From positions 11,872,404 through 11,936,403 of the forward strand of contig CM055105.1 in NCBI GenBank assembly GCA_029204225.1: a stretch of 64,000 bases of DNA. The letters run 5' to 3'. The notes beneath the pieces were generated by a model. It saw only the letters and a program-made list of their open reading frames with translations. It was not told the origin of the DNA and searched no databases. This stretch comes from Diphasiastrum complanatum (lineage: Eukaryota; Streptophyta; Lycopodiopsida; Lycopodiales; Lycopodiaceae). Positions 21,752 to 34,882 of the stretch are shown here, one piece after another (position 1 is the stretch's first letter; the number at the start of each line of letters is the position of its first letter). Position numbers and translations under genes: made by a program.

Positions 21752-24700
21752 ATGGCGAGCGGAGCAGGAGGAGGAGGAAGAGGAAGGATAGGCGTGCTGG
21801 TGGATGGCGATCTCGACAATCTGTACTATGCGGACGAGCCTGACGATCCTCCTCTGCCTCGCAAGCGAGTCCCCAAAGGGGATGTGTACGAGGCTGCTAG
21901 AGCCGGCGACGTGGAGAGGCTGAAGCTGCTGCTGGATCGCGGAGGAGTGAATGTGAATGCCAGGGATGCCTGGGACTCGGTGGCGCTCTACTACGCCTGC
22001 TTGGCTGGCCATCTGGATGCCGCGCAATTGCTTCTGGAGAGCGGCGCCATCTGCAGCGAGAACACCTTCGATGGGGATCGCTGTCACTACGCCGCTCTCA
22101 ATCTGCCCGTTAGGAAGCTGCTCAAGACTTACGAGGCAAGGCCCCCCCCTCTCGACCCCCTGCCCCGCTCTCTTCGTCACTTGTTTTTCAGTTTAGGTGC
22201 CAATTCTAAGCACATGGATGCCACCGTTGTAAATCATCCTCAAGATTTTGCAGGAGATATGGAGGAGGATTTTGCTTCTGATTTGGTAAAAAAAAAGCAA
22301 AGGGGTGAATCTATAATGGAGGGATCTGGTGGCTGCGTTCCTGCAGATATAGTCTTCCATGTGGAAGGCAAATTCATTTCCGCTCACCGTGCGATCCTTG
22401 CTGCCAGATCGCCATTCTTCAGAAAGAAATTTGCCAAGGACTGGAAGGGCCGCCGCGAGATTAGGTTTTCCAACAGAAAGCTCAGATTTGCGGCGCTCTT
22501 TAGTCTGATTCAGTTCTTTTACACGGATCGATTGGATGTTGCTGTTGATGATATGGAAGACCTAGAGAGGATATGTAAAGTCTGTGGATGTAGTGGCCTT
22601 CAGATGGTCTTGCAGAAAGAGCTTGTGCATCAGAAGTTTGCAGAGTATAAATCTCTCCGGGCCGTTGATGATTCGCAAAAGCGATTCATTTTGCAGGGGT
22701 CGTCACTTCCGGAAGATGAAAGACTGTCTGCAGCATTGCGACGCCTCTTCCATCTCTGCCTTGTAAATTCTGGTGAATGTATCGATAAAAACCTGAACCT
22801 TGCTGGATTCCATCTCTCTAATGAGAAGATTTTACCTTCACAGGGTTCCATCGATATGGCTGTATCTTTTCTGGAGATTTATAACGAGTTTGAAAGAAGA
22901 GATGCCACAGCAGATAGGGTTGGAGTTCAGAGTGATGGTTTTGAGGAAACCGGTGTTCTTATCCAAAAAGAAGGTGAAACGTGGGATGAGAAAGCAGACA
23001 GAAGTAGGCCAATGCAATGTGCAAGGCTGCTTTCTGAGGCAGAAGCAAAAACTTGCTATGCCAGTGGTCAAAGGGAATTCGAGGATTATGCTGATATAAG
23101 TTTTTTAGTGGAGGGAAGGATGTATAGGAGTCATCAGTCGATTGTTGCTGCAAGATCTGATTATCTAAAGGCAAGAATCTCCCGAATGAACGGTTTTCAG
23201 GAAGGAAGCTGGTCTGCTCATTTGGACATTGATGGGGTTTTGGTGCTTGAAGAGCGTGATTTGAGTGTGGATGCATTTGAAAAGTTGCTCGAATTCATGT
23301 AAGTATTATGTTGTTTTCTGCTAGACATCGCTGAAATGCACGTATTGATTACTGTTTGTTTAGGTACTAGTGAATTTTCCGGTTTGAAACTTTCATATAT
23401 CATTTGAGAATTATACATACTAAATGACAACAGAAGGGGGACTGTTCATCTACCTTTTTATTTTAGGAGCTGTCCATGAGCAATGAGCTTTCATCAGGTG
23501 GATGCTATTATAAATGCATAACATTAAGAAAATCTTGGCAGTTATACTGATGCTGTGGCAGAAATTCGCGCTGATCAAGTAAGTCCTTGTTTTGAGGTTT
23601 TCATGGTTTATACTTCTCCCGAGGGGCTAGTTTAGGAGCCATTCTCAATAGATTCAGGTTCTTTCTTTCCCTGTAAAATTGTCTTTGAAGTGGGCTGTTG
23701 TTGCTTTGTACAGGCAGAGGAGATGTTTGATGCAGCTTCAAGTTACCTTCTATTCCCATTGAAACGTGCAGTAGCAGATGCTCTGTTACCTCAACTTGAC
23801 ACTTCATCACCAGCAGAATTATGCCGCTGGCTCATGATAGCTGACATGTAAGTCTCAAGCTCCTTATGGACCATGTACGCTTATCCTAGGTTCCTTTTCC
23901 ACTTACAGCTTTTTGAACTTTGAAAATCTGAAAGGGGAAGTGCACATGCGGCACTTGATTCTGTATATATCAAGTTTGTAACAACAAATGGTTACAATGC
24001 TTTACAAATGATGTTCAAAATATCCTGGTAGTGGACACATTCTTCAAATGACACCTGGTTCAACTATTATCTGTGAGATTTATTATCTGACGTCCTGAAA
24101 GCTGATATAAGGGACTTAAAGATGGTCTTGTATAGAAAGTGGATTTTCTTAGGCCAGAAAAAGTTGGATACATTGAGTATTGACAGAAAAAGAACTTTAA
24201 ATTTTACCAAGAATTTGTCACAAATGTAGGAACCATGGACAAAGAACTCGAAAACCTGGGGTAAATTTCAGTTCAGATATGGAGTGCTCTTCCTCGTAAA
24301 GCACTTCTTCTGTCCTGCCATAAAGCCTTAATATGATTGTAACGCATGATCACTATATCTATTTTCTCATATACTACAAGTTACAATTTCAGCATTCTAT
24401 ATAACTGGTGACATGGGTGTTGGATTCGTCAATGTTTAATGCAAAAGGATTCTCTCTATTATACACAGGACTTTTCTTCCCAACATTTTTCCCTGGAGTG
24501 ACAGTAACCATCATCTATCTGAGATCTATTTATGCATAAGAGACAACCTGGGTTTAAGAAATTGAAATACACCTATCTTGGAAAATCTCAAATTCCAAGC
24601 CTTAACCATACAAGTAGTAATACACATGATGATAACAGTCCCTCAAGAAAGTAGTAATTCTCATGCTGAAAGGATCATATGAATTTAATCTGATGTCTAG

Positions 24701-27572
24701 TATTCGAGAAATTTAAAAGAAGTAAGGCTTCTTTAGAAGGTGAGAAATAGCTTTAAGGGTTTCCTATTTGTAAATTATGAGATACCATTAGGGATCCGGA
24801 TCTATATCTCATAATTTCCCAACATACCTTGTAACAATTAACCAATGGATTCTCCCGTTAGTATCACCATTACTGTAAATACTAACCAGTGGTCTACAAA
24901 TTACTTTCGCACAAGAAATTCTCTTTGGAATCACTGATGTCCCATACCATTAGTTTTCCCTCCAAGAAAGTTCTTTGCTTCTAGATCCGTTCATTATAAT
25001 TATAAAATCAAAAAGATTAACTGGCTATCCTATATCCAATTATAGGATCTGATCTACAACCAATTCCAGAAGATACTTCAAGCCATCAAATTCTCTCATG
25101 TTCCTTAAGTAATTCACTGTAGATGAAAATATCATCTAAGAATACCACTAGGCATTGACCTAGGTGTGGACCATAGTTCCCATGAACCGTGGACAGTTCA
25201 CCACGGTTCTTGGAACCGTGCAGTGAACCGTACGGTTCACTAAGTTTGGTTCCAAGAACCGTGCTGAATAGGGTCAAAAAAAAAAATGTCCAAGAACCAT
25301 GGGTTCTATGGTATGGACGAGAAATATTGTTCATATACTCTTGAAATAATAGAAGTGTATTCATTAACCCAAAGGAAGCATTAAGAATTCAAAACAATCG
25401 AAGTAATATTGTAATAGATGTTCAATATCTATTTCAGAATCGGTAAGAAAAATTTCATTCGTTCTAGGAAATCCTAACCGCCTTATCCTATATTCCAGAG
25501 ATCTTAAAACTCCATCTGAATTTCCTATACCGTATAGGCACATATATCTATCCCAACCAAGCACTGGAGACATCCATAAATTTTGTTCCTGATGGATAAC
25601 AATGATTTAACAAGAAGGACCACACATGGCTTACCATCACATTTTGAAACCCTTTTGGTTAGTAACAAGATTCCCAAATCCCTCCAGTCTGAGAGTTTCA
25701 CCTGTAGGAATAAGGCTCTATCATTCACTGATGGAACAAATGTGATCCATGTATCAATTCTCGCTTCTCATATACAATTCATAGTCAAAATTATGGTCAT
25801 ACTCATGGTCATATGAATTCAACTAAACGAATTCAAATTTTAAAGGATTCTTTATGGAATCATCCATTATGCAATTTTCCTACAGGGATGCAAATCCAAA
25901 TTGCATAACTCATACACATTTACTAACTCAGATGTCCATTTCTCTTCCTCTCTTAGATTTTTCGGTCCCCCGAAAAACTTCATCAGCTAACGTACAAGGA
26001 ATTCTCTTAGACATATAGGAAAGCGCCTTTTGTTAACCAAAAGGTAAGCCTGTTTCTCCTTTTCATTCCACTGGCTTGGGCATTACTCCGTTGAAGCTAT
26101 CAGTTTAGTGTAAACAATGAAAGTACGTGAATGGGAAATTCCCGAAATGGGATTTTAGAATCTTTTTTTCTGTATTCACAAAATATCTTGGCCGGATAAA
26201 GAGTTCTACCTGCCATTCATTTCTGCCATTTCCTTCATTGGCGTAAACTCAGCTTCAACAAGTATCTTGCCAAAAGCTTTTGTTCGACTAGTTTCTTTTT
26301 CCTTATTTGTCCACAAAAGTGGCCATGCTGATAGAAAAAGATCCAAGAATCACTCAGTCTGTCTGGAAAGGAAGAAAACTTTGCCTTGAAGAGTCGAGAG
26401 GAAACTTAGATGGCTCAAGGTAGAAGAGGTGGTATTGGTTTAAACCCAAATTGAAATGGGAGTAACTGGTTTGTCTCGAAAGTGAGAGTTGTGAAGCTGA
26501 AATGGAAAGCCAAATCTTTTTGGGTTTGGTCACCTGTGAACAAGTCTTGAGAAGCTTTAAGAGTTAGCTATCAAAACAATGTAGCCCTTTTTGGTTTCTT
26601 TCAACAAAAGGATCTAGAGATGCTTGTCAATTTCCTCATGAAGCCAAAAAAAAAATGCAAACTGTTACTAGTTTCTCATTTTGTGGTTGCGTAGATGCAT
26701 TGATTATTACTGCTATTTTTTGTGTTTAGTTGCTACACTGACATTAAACACAATGTTGTGCTAATCTGTCTTGAACTTGGTGGTCTTAAGGGACAGTAGA
26801 TAATAAAGATATATCTTTTTACTTTTGCTGGCATATGTGCAACCCATATAGCAACTTATGCTGGGTACTGATGAGACATAAGTACGGCTAGCTAGCTAAG
26901 ATGTTTTGTTTTTTAATTCCATTATTGTTTTGATATGGATCCTCTGACTTTTTTGTTGCATGTATGCGTTTTCTAAGCTTTACCTAATCACATCACTGGT
27001 TTCTCACATTGAATTTGTGAATTTGGATACATTTCTATCTTACCAACTTGTATATATTTATATATAGTGTGAGAATTCAGTGATGTGTATGTGTGTGTAA
27101 GATACACTCACACACACACACACATCCCTGATTTCTCACACTATGCACACTCACATGCCCCGCCCTTCCTCTTTGCTCCTTTGGTTAATGTTGATTAATT
27201 TATTGCAGGTACGGCGTTACGAAGCTTAGAGAACACTGCTTGGATTTCATGGCTGTAAATTTTGGTATATTTGCAACAACTCCCGAATTCAGAATGTTAC
27301 TAAGGATGTTGCCACCCCCATCAGGTGATTTAGCAACGCGGACTACTGCACCAAGTGTTCCGGGAGAAGAGATTAGGGGCCATCAAGATAATTTACTTGA
27401 TGATCTGCGTGAAAAATGGCTTGAAGCTGAAGGAGCAGAACTTGACAAAAGAGACGAAAGTGCCCAACAATTTGACAAGATGTTGGAGCGGCTGGTTAGT
27501 ACAAGAGGATTGGATGAGCTAGAAGAGACGGGTGCTGCATGGGAGACACAAAATCAAAAGTTTGCTTTCTAA
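21752..27572 (+). CDS. Ankyrin repeat and double BTB/POZ domain protein (At2g04740-like), four exons
   Basis: Exons 21752-23298, 23542-23578, 23714-23847 and 27209-27572, with GTAAGT donors and AG acceptors, give 693 residues and a TAA stop. The ATG context (GCTATGGCG) is good for a plant. Residues about 40-130 carry two or more ankyrin repeats ('[17 protein letters not shown]', '[18 protein letters not shown]'). A first BTB/POZ domain spans about 196-300 ([20 protein letters not shown]). A second spans about 444-580 ([19 protein letters not shown]) and runs across introns 1 and 2. The conserved C-terminal helix '[14 protein letters not shown]' follows. Such proteins are probable CUL3 E3 ligase adaptors. 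That role is inferred from the BTB domains, and the substrate is unknown. Intron 3 is 3361 bp and transposon-filled. The upstream region is entirely retroelement apart from about 90 bp. Confidence 0.93.
24600..25830 (-). pseudogene. Decayed Ty3/gypsy fragment inside intron 3 of the ankyrin-BTB gene
   Basis: On the minus strand, 'MNNISRPY' and, after a MITE insertion, '[24 protein letters not shown]' (in two parts, near 25330 and 25165-25085) are the RT catalytic region with FLDD. Further upstream (25380-25730) and downstream (24600-24830) the sequence is similar to 35560-36100 in opposite orientation, so both are copies of one old family. There are many stops. Confidence 0.7.
25172..25310. 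mobile_element. 139-bp hAT-like MITE (CATAG family) inserted in the gypsy RT remnant
   Basis: Ends CATAGTTCCCATG and the reverse complement CATAGAACCCATG form imperfect terminal inverted repeats. The flanks GTGTGGAC (25164-25171) and GTATGGAC (25311-25318) match at 7 of 8 bases. Removing the element and one flank restores the RT peptide R-P-Y-L-G-Q-C. The interior repeats GGTTCACCACGGTTC-type motifs also found at 54950-55526. Confidence 0.8.
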
Positions 27573-27834
27573 AGCTTTGCTGAAACAGAAGCTCGAAATT
27601 TTTATTATCTTCCCTGTAATCATGATTAATTACTTCTATTGTTGCATGAGTGTGAGTTATTTGAGAGTTGTATATGCTTCTTATTGTGGAATAAGTAAGA
27701 CTGAAAAGTGCTAGGTCTATTGGCCATGTGCAAGACGTTTTCTTTGTACTGTTTAGAAGTTTCAATGCTGATAGGTAGAAAACAAGAAAACACAGACATG
27801 TGTATGTGGGTGTGTGGGGTGTGTGGGTGTGTGC

Positions 27835-27884
<50 letters not shown>

Positions 27885-28224
27885 GAGATTTTATAAATGT
27901 CCATCAAGTGTACCCATAACAAGCAACTAAATGCAGTAGGGCACTGCAGAGTCCCCCGCGTGCGCGCGTGTAATTTACCTCTAGCTTACCACACACATAC
28001 AAAGTGCCATAGTTGCAGCCGATTACAATCTGCTGCAAAAACTCTGGGACCTGGATCGCAAAAACCAAATTTGAAGGAAAAAATATTAATGTTTGGAAAT
28101 TCTTTTGATGGTTTAGTAAGCATAAAATGTTTACTACTAGGCCATACTATACCAAGTTCTTGCTTAATACCATTCAGCTCTGCAGCATCATTGTGAGCTT
28201 GATGAACCTCACTCAGCCTTCAAT
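27573..28224. other. 3' flank of the ankyrin-BTB gene with GT and GA microsatellites
   Basis: The presumed 3' untranslated region follows the stop. A degenerate GT-rich stretch (about 27801-27840) runs directly into a perfect GA tract (about 27841-27878). No further gene is seen. Confidence 0.6.
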
Positions 28225-28640
28225 AGCCTACACTCCAGCAAGAACTTCTTCCAGACGCCGAATCTCCACGTCTGTGGCTGCTAATTCTTGTCGAAAAGCT
28301 GCATGAGTAGCTGCAAGGTGCTGGTTCTCAGTTAGAGGCCTCTAGAGGCATGCAAAGTATGCACGCTTCTGTTCACTGAGAGCAGGGGAAGGTCCTAAGC
28401 CTGCCAACCGTTCCTTGTCCAATCTGGGCACCATAAGGACTGAGGCTAGGGTGTAAAACTCCAGCAACTACTTGGTGTCCCCTTCCTTCAGCGTGAACCT
28501 GTGACTACCATGCAGCTATGTCTGCCCAAATGCGCATCCCTCGCATGAAGAAACCATTGTCAAGCTGTACATATTGACGGCTATGGGGATCACCAATCCA
28601 GGATAATTCCACCCTGAAAAAGGGGTGTGGATAGTTGCAT
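28225..28640 (-). pseudogene. Degenerate coding-like fragment, family not recognised
   Basis: The minus strand contains interrupted stretches that look protein-coding: 'RVELSWIGDPHSRQYVQ' near 28620, and a helical, possibly coiled-coil stretch 'FRQELAATDVEIRRLEEVL' near 28270, ending in a stop. No family can be named. It is probably a mobile-element or gene relic. Confidence 0.3.
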
Positions 28641-31600
28641 GATGCCTACACTAGTAGGGCTAGAGCTGCCATGCATGAGTAGCCTACATAATCTTATATA
28701 TTCTCTCTTGGTGCCTTGCCAGTTTCTCTGAAGGATGGCATTTGCAGGTAGATATGCTTGGAATATTTTGGAGATGGAGGCATGTCTCTAGTTTCTTCCG
28801 TGCTACTTTCTGTGAGATTGTATCTTTGGTTCTAACTTCCACCTCATGTCTACAGAAGTGGGCACAAAAGAACGAATGACAAGTGAGAAACAAGCTCAAA
28901 AAATACTTTGTTTGAACCATTTGTAATCTTTCAGCATTCAAAAGTTCTTGTGGAAGGTTTAACACAGTTCTTGCAATTTAGGACATAGGTTCTGAGAAAT
29001 TGTATCTTTTAGATTTATTTGTGTTACTTCAAGAGTACATATTGCCGGCTCAATAAATGTTGCAATGAATGAGTGTGCTATGGGAGCTTAATATCATCAT
29101 TGTTGCATTTTTTTTTCACTAATTCAATATTTACATTGATTTACAGATATAATGTATTTAAGAGTAACAAATTAAAAAAAATTTAGACGAGGTCTGATAG
29201 TTCTAGCCAAAGGCTTTCTATTTCCGTACCCATGTGTGGCAGTGGAATCGAACACCACACCTCAAAGTGGACACTTTTCAACTACCATTCCACATTTTGA
29301 AACCCTTACCTTTACTCTAGTTCTATCACTTAATCTCTATCTCTATCTTACTGCTATGGAGTCTACAATCCATATTAACGAAAAAGTTTCAATTGTTAAT
29401 AGAAACTATGCTCCCCTTACACCATGGTTCATTTGACTGGGCAATTCTTTGCAAGCATTATAAGATTAGCCTTCAGAAATAAAGGACTTTTTTTTTTTGG
29501 CCTTGTAGCATGTATGCTATAGAAGAAAAATTGTAGTAGAGAAAGCCGCATCCTCTTTTGTTTTAACGTTTCATATCTACAATGTACATGGGCCTATCAT
29601 GTGGTTGGAAATTGAAGTCCTCATTGGAGCGGCACTCATGCTTGTAGCAAAGTTATCCTCTACCCCTCCTATTTTGGTTGCCTTGGTTTTGTGTAGTGTA
29701 TAGCTCTAGTCAGTAAGCTTTGCTTATTTGCATGTCAAACAAGGATTTGGTATCTCTTTTAACATCGTTATGTTGGGTCAACTATTCCTTGGATAATACA
29801 CATAATTTCATTTTTGGGAATTTTGTGGAATTTGGTTGATCCTTAATGGGTGACACTTTGTGATAAAAAATTAAAGACTTCTTATGCCATCACCACGTCT
29901 TTAATATTCCATACCATGTTGAGCTCACACTTGTACACTCTATGGCATGCTAATGGTTCATGGCTCAATATTGTAGCTCATAATATGAATGAGCGAGTGT
30001 GATTGGAGTGAGAAAGTTAACATTGATCATTTGCTGATTTCACAGTTTAGCACTGTAGTCCATGACAATCGGTTACACTCAACAAAAGTGTATTTTTCAT
30101 GTAAGCAACTTTTTGACTTCATAACCTTCAATTTGAAAAGTAAAAGAACGAACTAATGAGAAAGGACTTTGACAAGGATGCATTCATGTGGTTTACGACT
30201 TGCATAGAAACATGTGGCAACATATTATTCATGTTATGGATGAGCTTAAAGATGTTTTGCTATGATATTAATTTCTTTTGAACTTATTATTGAAGAAGGA
30301 AGGAGAGAGTACGTAGTGAAAGTCAATCATAGTTCATTTCCGAACAATGTTTTATTTAGATTATTATTGAGATTTCTTCACTCACTTAGTTATAGACTAA
30401 GTTTTCATCTAAATACAAAAGAAGAATTGATGGTGATGCATTTTCATTATCTGCATTCAGATCTTTATTTTCTTATGTTGCTCTAGTCTCTTCATGCACA
30501 TTGAAATTGAAATGCAAGCACCTCGGTTGCACTTGCCAAGTTCTACCAGAAAGTCATCAACATCCTTGGAATTTATCCACTCAAAGGTGCATTTTGCACA
30601 TGCAAGAGGCAATGGTGAATCTACTTCTTTTGAACCTTTTATGGTTAAGGATGATAGATATGGTTTGTTCTATTTCTTATCATCAAGAGCTATGATGTTT
30701 AATATCTTGTGTGGATGTGAAAAGAAAATGAAGTTGGAAGCTTGTGTAGCTACATCATCTTTTGTTGATGAAACAACAGCTATGATGCTTTGATGGAGTA
30801 AAAAACTTTGGTGTTTTGTGGTTTGTTATTGGATGGCATGTCATTACCATATGACTGTCTCGGATTTTATGCATGTAAGATTGATTACTTCATCCATGAG
30901 TTGGATAATTTTGTTTTTTTCATGTTTTGAGGCAATTTGTAAACTTGTTATGAAAATAAATGAATCACCTCTAAGGACACTTATATCCATAATAAAGTGT
31001 TGAGCCTCATGGGATCTAAGATTAGCATTAAATACAAGAATAAATAAATGATGCAAAATATTTGTTATTTTAGCATGCAATTCTTGGCAATCTAGGTATG
31101 TCTAATCTTTGTGATCTTGATAACATGATGGATCTTTGTGATCATTGTGAGGCATGGATAACTCAGGTTTTTTTAAAGGAAAAGTAGCTATATTCAAGGA
31201 GAAGTTGTTTTGGGATCAAGGATCTTTTTCAAGCATGGAAGGAACCAATGTCAATTGTGCTAGGATGGTGGAATGCCCTTCATGGTGTTTGGGAATGGAT
31301 TTCCATCAAGGAGATCTTATCATGGTTATGGTGATCTTCCATCAATCTCAAGTTTATTGGTTGGTTTTCTCACTAAATCCATGCCAAAAAATATATTTAA
31401 GAAGCTAAGATTAGCTCTTAAAGTTATGGATAGGTCCAGCATACTTTTATCAAGCTAATTTTTGAATAATGCAAAAGATTAGCTTGATTAAATCTTGTAA
31501 GTATGTAGATAGGTGGACACCACACATGTGAAGGACATGTCTAGCTCGTGGTAGTGTAGGCTAATTACACTTGGCTTGATGCTAGAAGATTAGTGACATA

Positions 31601-32250
31601 GCACCTCTTGATTTCACTCTCATGGATCTCGAGCTACTATGAGTGAGAGTGAGATTGAGTCCACACTTAGTTTTTTGAAGAGGGATCTTGATGTAGCATG
31701 CCCCAACACTTAGAAATTTTTTGACATTCTCTCTCTACCCAAGAGCTCTATGTAGCATTCTCTCTATACTCGAGAGCAAGCCAATTTTATACTTGGTTTT
31801 TTTCATCCAAAGTTGCCTTTCATTATGTGTGTTGAATGGTTTGAGACAGATGCATGTGTAGACTGCTCTTACCTTAGATTTTTGAGCTAGTATGCTTGTA
31901 TCTCATGCAAGGTTGATCTATGTGCAATCACACAGATCTTAGGAGATCATTTACATTGTTTGAGATGTCCTCACACGTGTGAAAAGTACACATCACTTAC
32001 CTAGTCATTTGAAATTCTCACTTTCACTATTCAAAATGCATCAACAAATCTCATTTATGAGTCCAAAAAGTAGATTTCATGCAATCATTTCTTTTGAATT
32101 CAATGTAAATGCTTTGATTTGCTCTACAATTTAAAATTTAAAATTTTGACTTGAGATTACGTTTATAGAATTGGTACAATAGTTGGGTCTTCAATAGTAC
32201 CTAATCCACTGATCGGACCCACAGTACAGTAGCATATTAGTTCTACTTCT
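28641..32250. other. Intergenic DNA, AT-rich, no gene recognised
   Basis: Open frames of up to about 100 codons (for example 30494-30793) show no motif, splice structure or similarity I can support. The part next to 32258 may include the LTR of the copia fragment that starts at about 32290, but I cannot define LTR ends. Confidence 0.4.
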
Positions 32251-32289
32251 ATTCTAAGTCTCTCCCTAAAAGTAGAATATACTTTTCAT

Positions 32290-33326
32290 ACACTCATATA
32301 CATAGCATCGAAGTTAACAAACTTTAAGCACATAAAGTTTTGATCTAAACTTATCAAATTTTTCCCTAATAAGTGGCTTAGTAAAAATGTCAACTAGTTG
32401 CTCATGTGTACTACAATGAGCAATATTTAATTCTTTACTCATTAGCCTCTCACATAAAAAATGATTTCTTTACTCATTAGCCTCTCATATATAAAATGAT
32501 AGTGAATCTCGATGTGTTTGATTCTCGTGTGAAACACCAGATTCTTCGCTAGCTGAATGCCACTCTGACTGTCGCTATGTATCGTCGTGGTTTTTCCTGC
32601 CTTCTGTCCTGATGTCCATCTCATCCAAGATTTGCCTCAAACAAATGGCTTCCTGTGTTGCACTACACATTGCCTTATGCTTTACTTCTGTTGGCAATCC
32701 CTTCACCATTCTCAATTTTCTCAGTTTGCGATGGAATGGACGAGATATGTCCATGTTGCCTCTTAATTGTAGCGTTCAATTTGTGCAATTTTGTCTTGGG
32801 CTCCCTTTTACCATCTGCAATGGCCTTAGACTTTTGGTTCATATCCTCAACGATCATGTGAAAACTCTACTTTCAACTTTTAATCAGAATGACTCCAACT
32901 GAAAGTAGGCTCTTTTTCAAACTTGGCACGTAAAGTACTTCCTACCAATCTTTATTACCTGTCATATGTCTAGTGGCTCCCGAGTCAATGTACCAAGCTT
33001 GATCTTCCAGATTCGATGACAATGCTGATATTAAGATGCTAGAGTCTTCGACTTCACCTTCGTTGACAAGGCTGTCTGCTTGCTTTGGCTTCCCATTGCT
33101 TGATTCCGCCAAGAATTTCTGGCATTCACTCTTCCAGTGGCCATTTTTGTCGCAATAGAAGCACTTGTCTTTCTTCTTTGTCTTGTTGGATGACCCTTTT
33201 TCCTCCCGAGTCTTGGAAAACTGCTGCTTAGCCTTCTTTTTACCCTTGTCCTTGCCCTGTTTTTGGCATACTGCAAGTGCCTAATCATCAGTATTTTGAT
33301 GACGAGGTTTCTCCATTTCTCGTCGT
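32290..33326 (-). pseudogene. Ty1/copia fragment: gag zinc knuckle, protease, RNase H end
   Basis: On the minus strand from about 33320, a Lys-rich stretch leads to a zinc knuckle (CFYCDKNGHWKSEC, near 33165), then the protease motif 'WYIDSGATRHMTG' near 32985. After an internal deletion that removes integrase and most of RT, the RNase H end follows: 'SDSQSGIQLAKN' near 32580 and 'THEQLVDIFTKPL' near 32410. A polypurine-like tract TTTTAGGGAGAGA lies near 32270. A 45-bp tandem duplication (about 32430-32510) repeats the 'RLMSKE' codons. The upstream gag part is missing here but is found on the plus strand at 37330-37722. Confidence 0.82.
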
Positions 33327-34626
33327 AGAGTGCGAAATGGAAGTAAGGATCGTGAGACGAAAAAATGTTATACCTGGCAGGGTCCAGCTCGGAACACTGG
33401 AGAGACTCGCCTATGCGGTCCATGAACTCGTAAATGAGGCCCATCGTGCACCCCTCACGGTCAACGAGCCTCAGAATAGAGTAGATGGGGTGCACGACGT
33501 CCATCAGTTGCTGCATATCCACCCAGAAAGGCTCCATGAATAAGATGTTGTGGAAGGCCAAGCCATCTGGGGTCGTGGACAGGTCCATGGCGGTGAACTC
33601 TGCCGAAGTGGCCACGTGCCGCTTGTGTAGCCGCTCAAGCATGATGAACTGGTAGGCGAAGCGGGTGCGAGCGGGCTTCTTCAAGTCGAGCCTGCATTGA
33701 CAAACGGAATGAGAGGCACACATGAAACGAACAAAAAATAAAGAAGCATCTTGAACGAGCCAAAAAAATTGTAGCAGCTTACCTGCTGAATGTGCGGAAA
33801 AGGGCCCTCATGCAGCGCTTGCGTGTGATGAAGTCCACAACCACAAGTGACCTCGTGAGAATGTCACTGACCCAAGGCAGGCGCCCGATGGAATGCAAGA
33901 GGAGGTCCAGTGAGTGTGCGGCACATGGAGTCCAGACAATGGAGGGGTAGTCTGCCATAAGAAGCTCTCCCATACCGCGGTAGTTGGACGCATTGTCCGT
34001 CACCACCTTTCGCGATACGTTCACACGATCAGTTCACAGCTCGGAAACACATTGCAATCAATCGAAAACTACGCAAAACTATTGTATCAACATTAAGCAG
34101 TAAATGACCAAGCAACCAATGAAAGAAGATTATACCTAGACAACGCGCTGTGGCCCGACCTCCTCTATCGCTGCGCGAATGATGCTGTAAATGTACTCGG
34201 CCGAGTGCACTCTGCCTGCCTCGGAGGCGTCGATGCTGCGCAGGAACATGGAACCGTAACAACTAGAAACAATCACGTTGATGAGTGGACGTCTGCGACG
34301 ATTAGTCCACCCATCAGCCATGATGGAACAGCCGTATATATCCCAAGCCTCGTGCAGTGCGGCCAGTCTCTCTCTGACTGATGCAACCCGGTTCTGGAGC
34401 AAAGGGCCTCGTAGTGCGTCGGTTGTGGGTGGTGTGTAGCCGGGCCCGCAGACTGCGACTTTCGAGATAGCCTCTCGAAAGATGCGGGATGATGCCATGA
34501 TAAAGGGGAGTTTCAGGTCATACAACATCTGTGCTCTGGTCCTGGTTGCCTCTCTGTGCTGCCCCTCTCTGAAAGATCCCGGCATGGACATCTCTCTGGT
34601 GCCTCGGGATGTGGATGGCTGGGAGG
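33327..34626 (-). pseudogene. hAT transposase gene, central part (DUF659 region), three exons
   Basis: On the minus strand, one exon (34626 to about 34136) carries 'GCSIMADGWTNRRRRPLINV', the DUF659 signature. A second (about 34024-33783) carries 'VVTDNASNYRGMGELL' and 'WTPCAAHSLDLLL'. A third (33691-33374) carries 'PARTRFAYQFIML' and 'EGCTMGLIYEFMDR'. Introns have GT-AG ends (33783 to 33691, for example). The following intron begins GTATAAC at 33373 and is cut off after about 47 bases, where copia sequence begins. The N-terminal BED zinc finger is missing, because the 5' side stops at 34626 against an unrelated repeat. This is the missing half of the transposase copies at 37760 and 50741. 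Confidence 0.85.
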
Positions 34627-34882
34627 TACACTCAGTGAGAAGGTATCAACTAAGATTTCTTAACAAAGCATTGCATCATACAACTTTTGCTTACTATAAA
34701 AAAAATTAAATCTGCTAGCTGATTTCTTCAGCAGATGAGTTTAAACAAATGTTTGCTGCATATGTTGTTTGATAATGCATCATATTCATAGAAATTTCCT
34801 CTAATTTAAACAAGTCACATTTCTCAACTATTCAAACATTTTATATTATTCGAATGGATATCCTTGTAGGCCCTTTACAAGC
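34627..34882. repeat. 256-bp inverted duplicate of 42981-43236
   Basis: TACACTCAGTGAGAAGG... to ...CCCTTTACAAGC matches the reverse complement of 42981-43236 almost base for base and at equal length. One end abuts the hAT fragment here. In the other copy the opposite end abuts the hAT terminus. Confidence 0.85.

Noticed and set aside
33031-33723. 230-codon frame appearing to fuse hAT and copia proteins
   Set aside because: It reads through a splice donor (GTATAAC at 33373) and then out of the copia frame. The true copia zinc knuckle is in another frame, so this is not a fusion protein.
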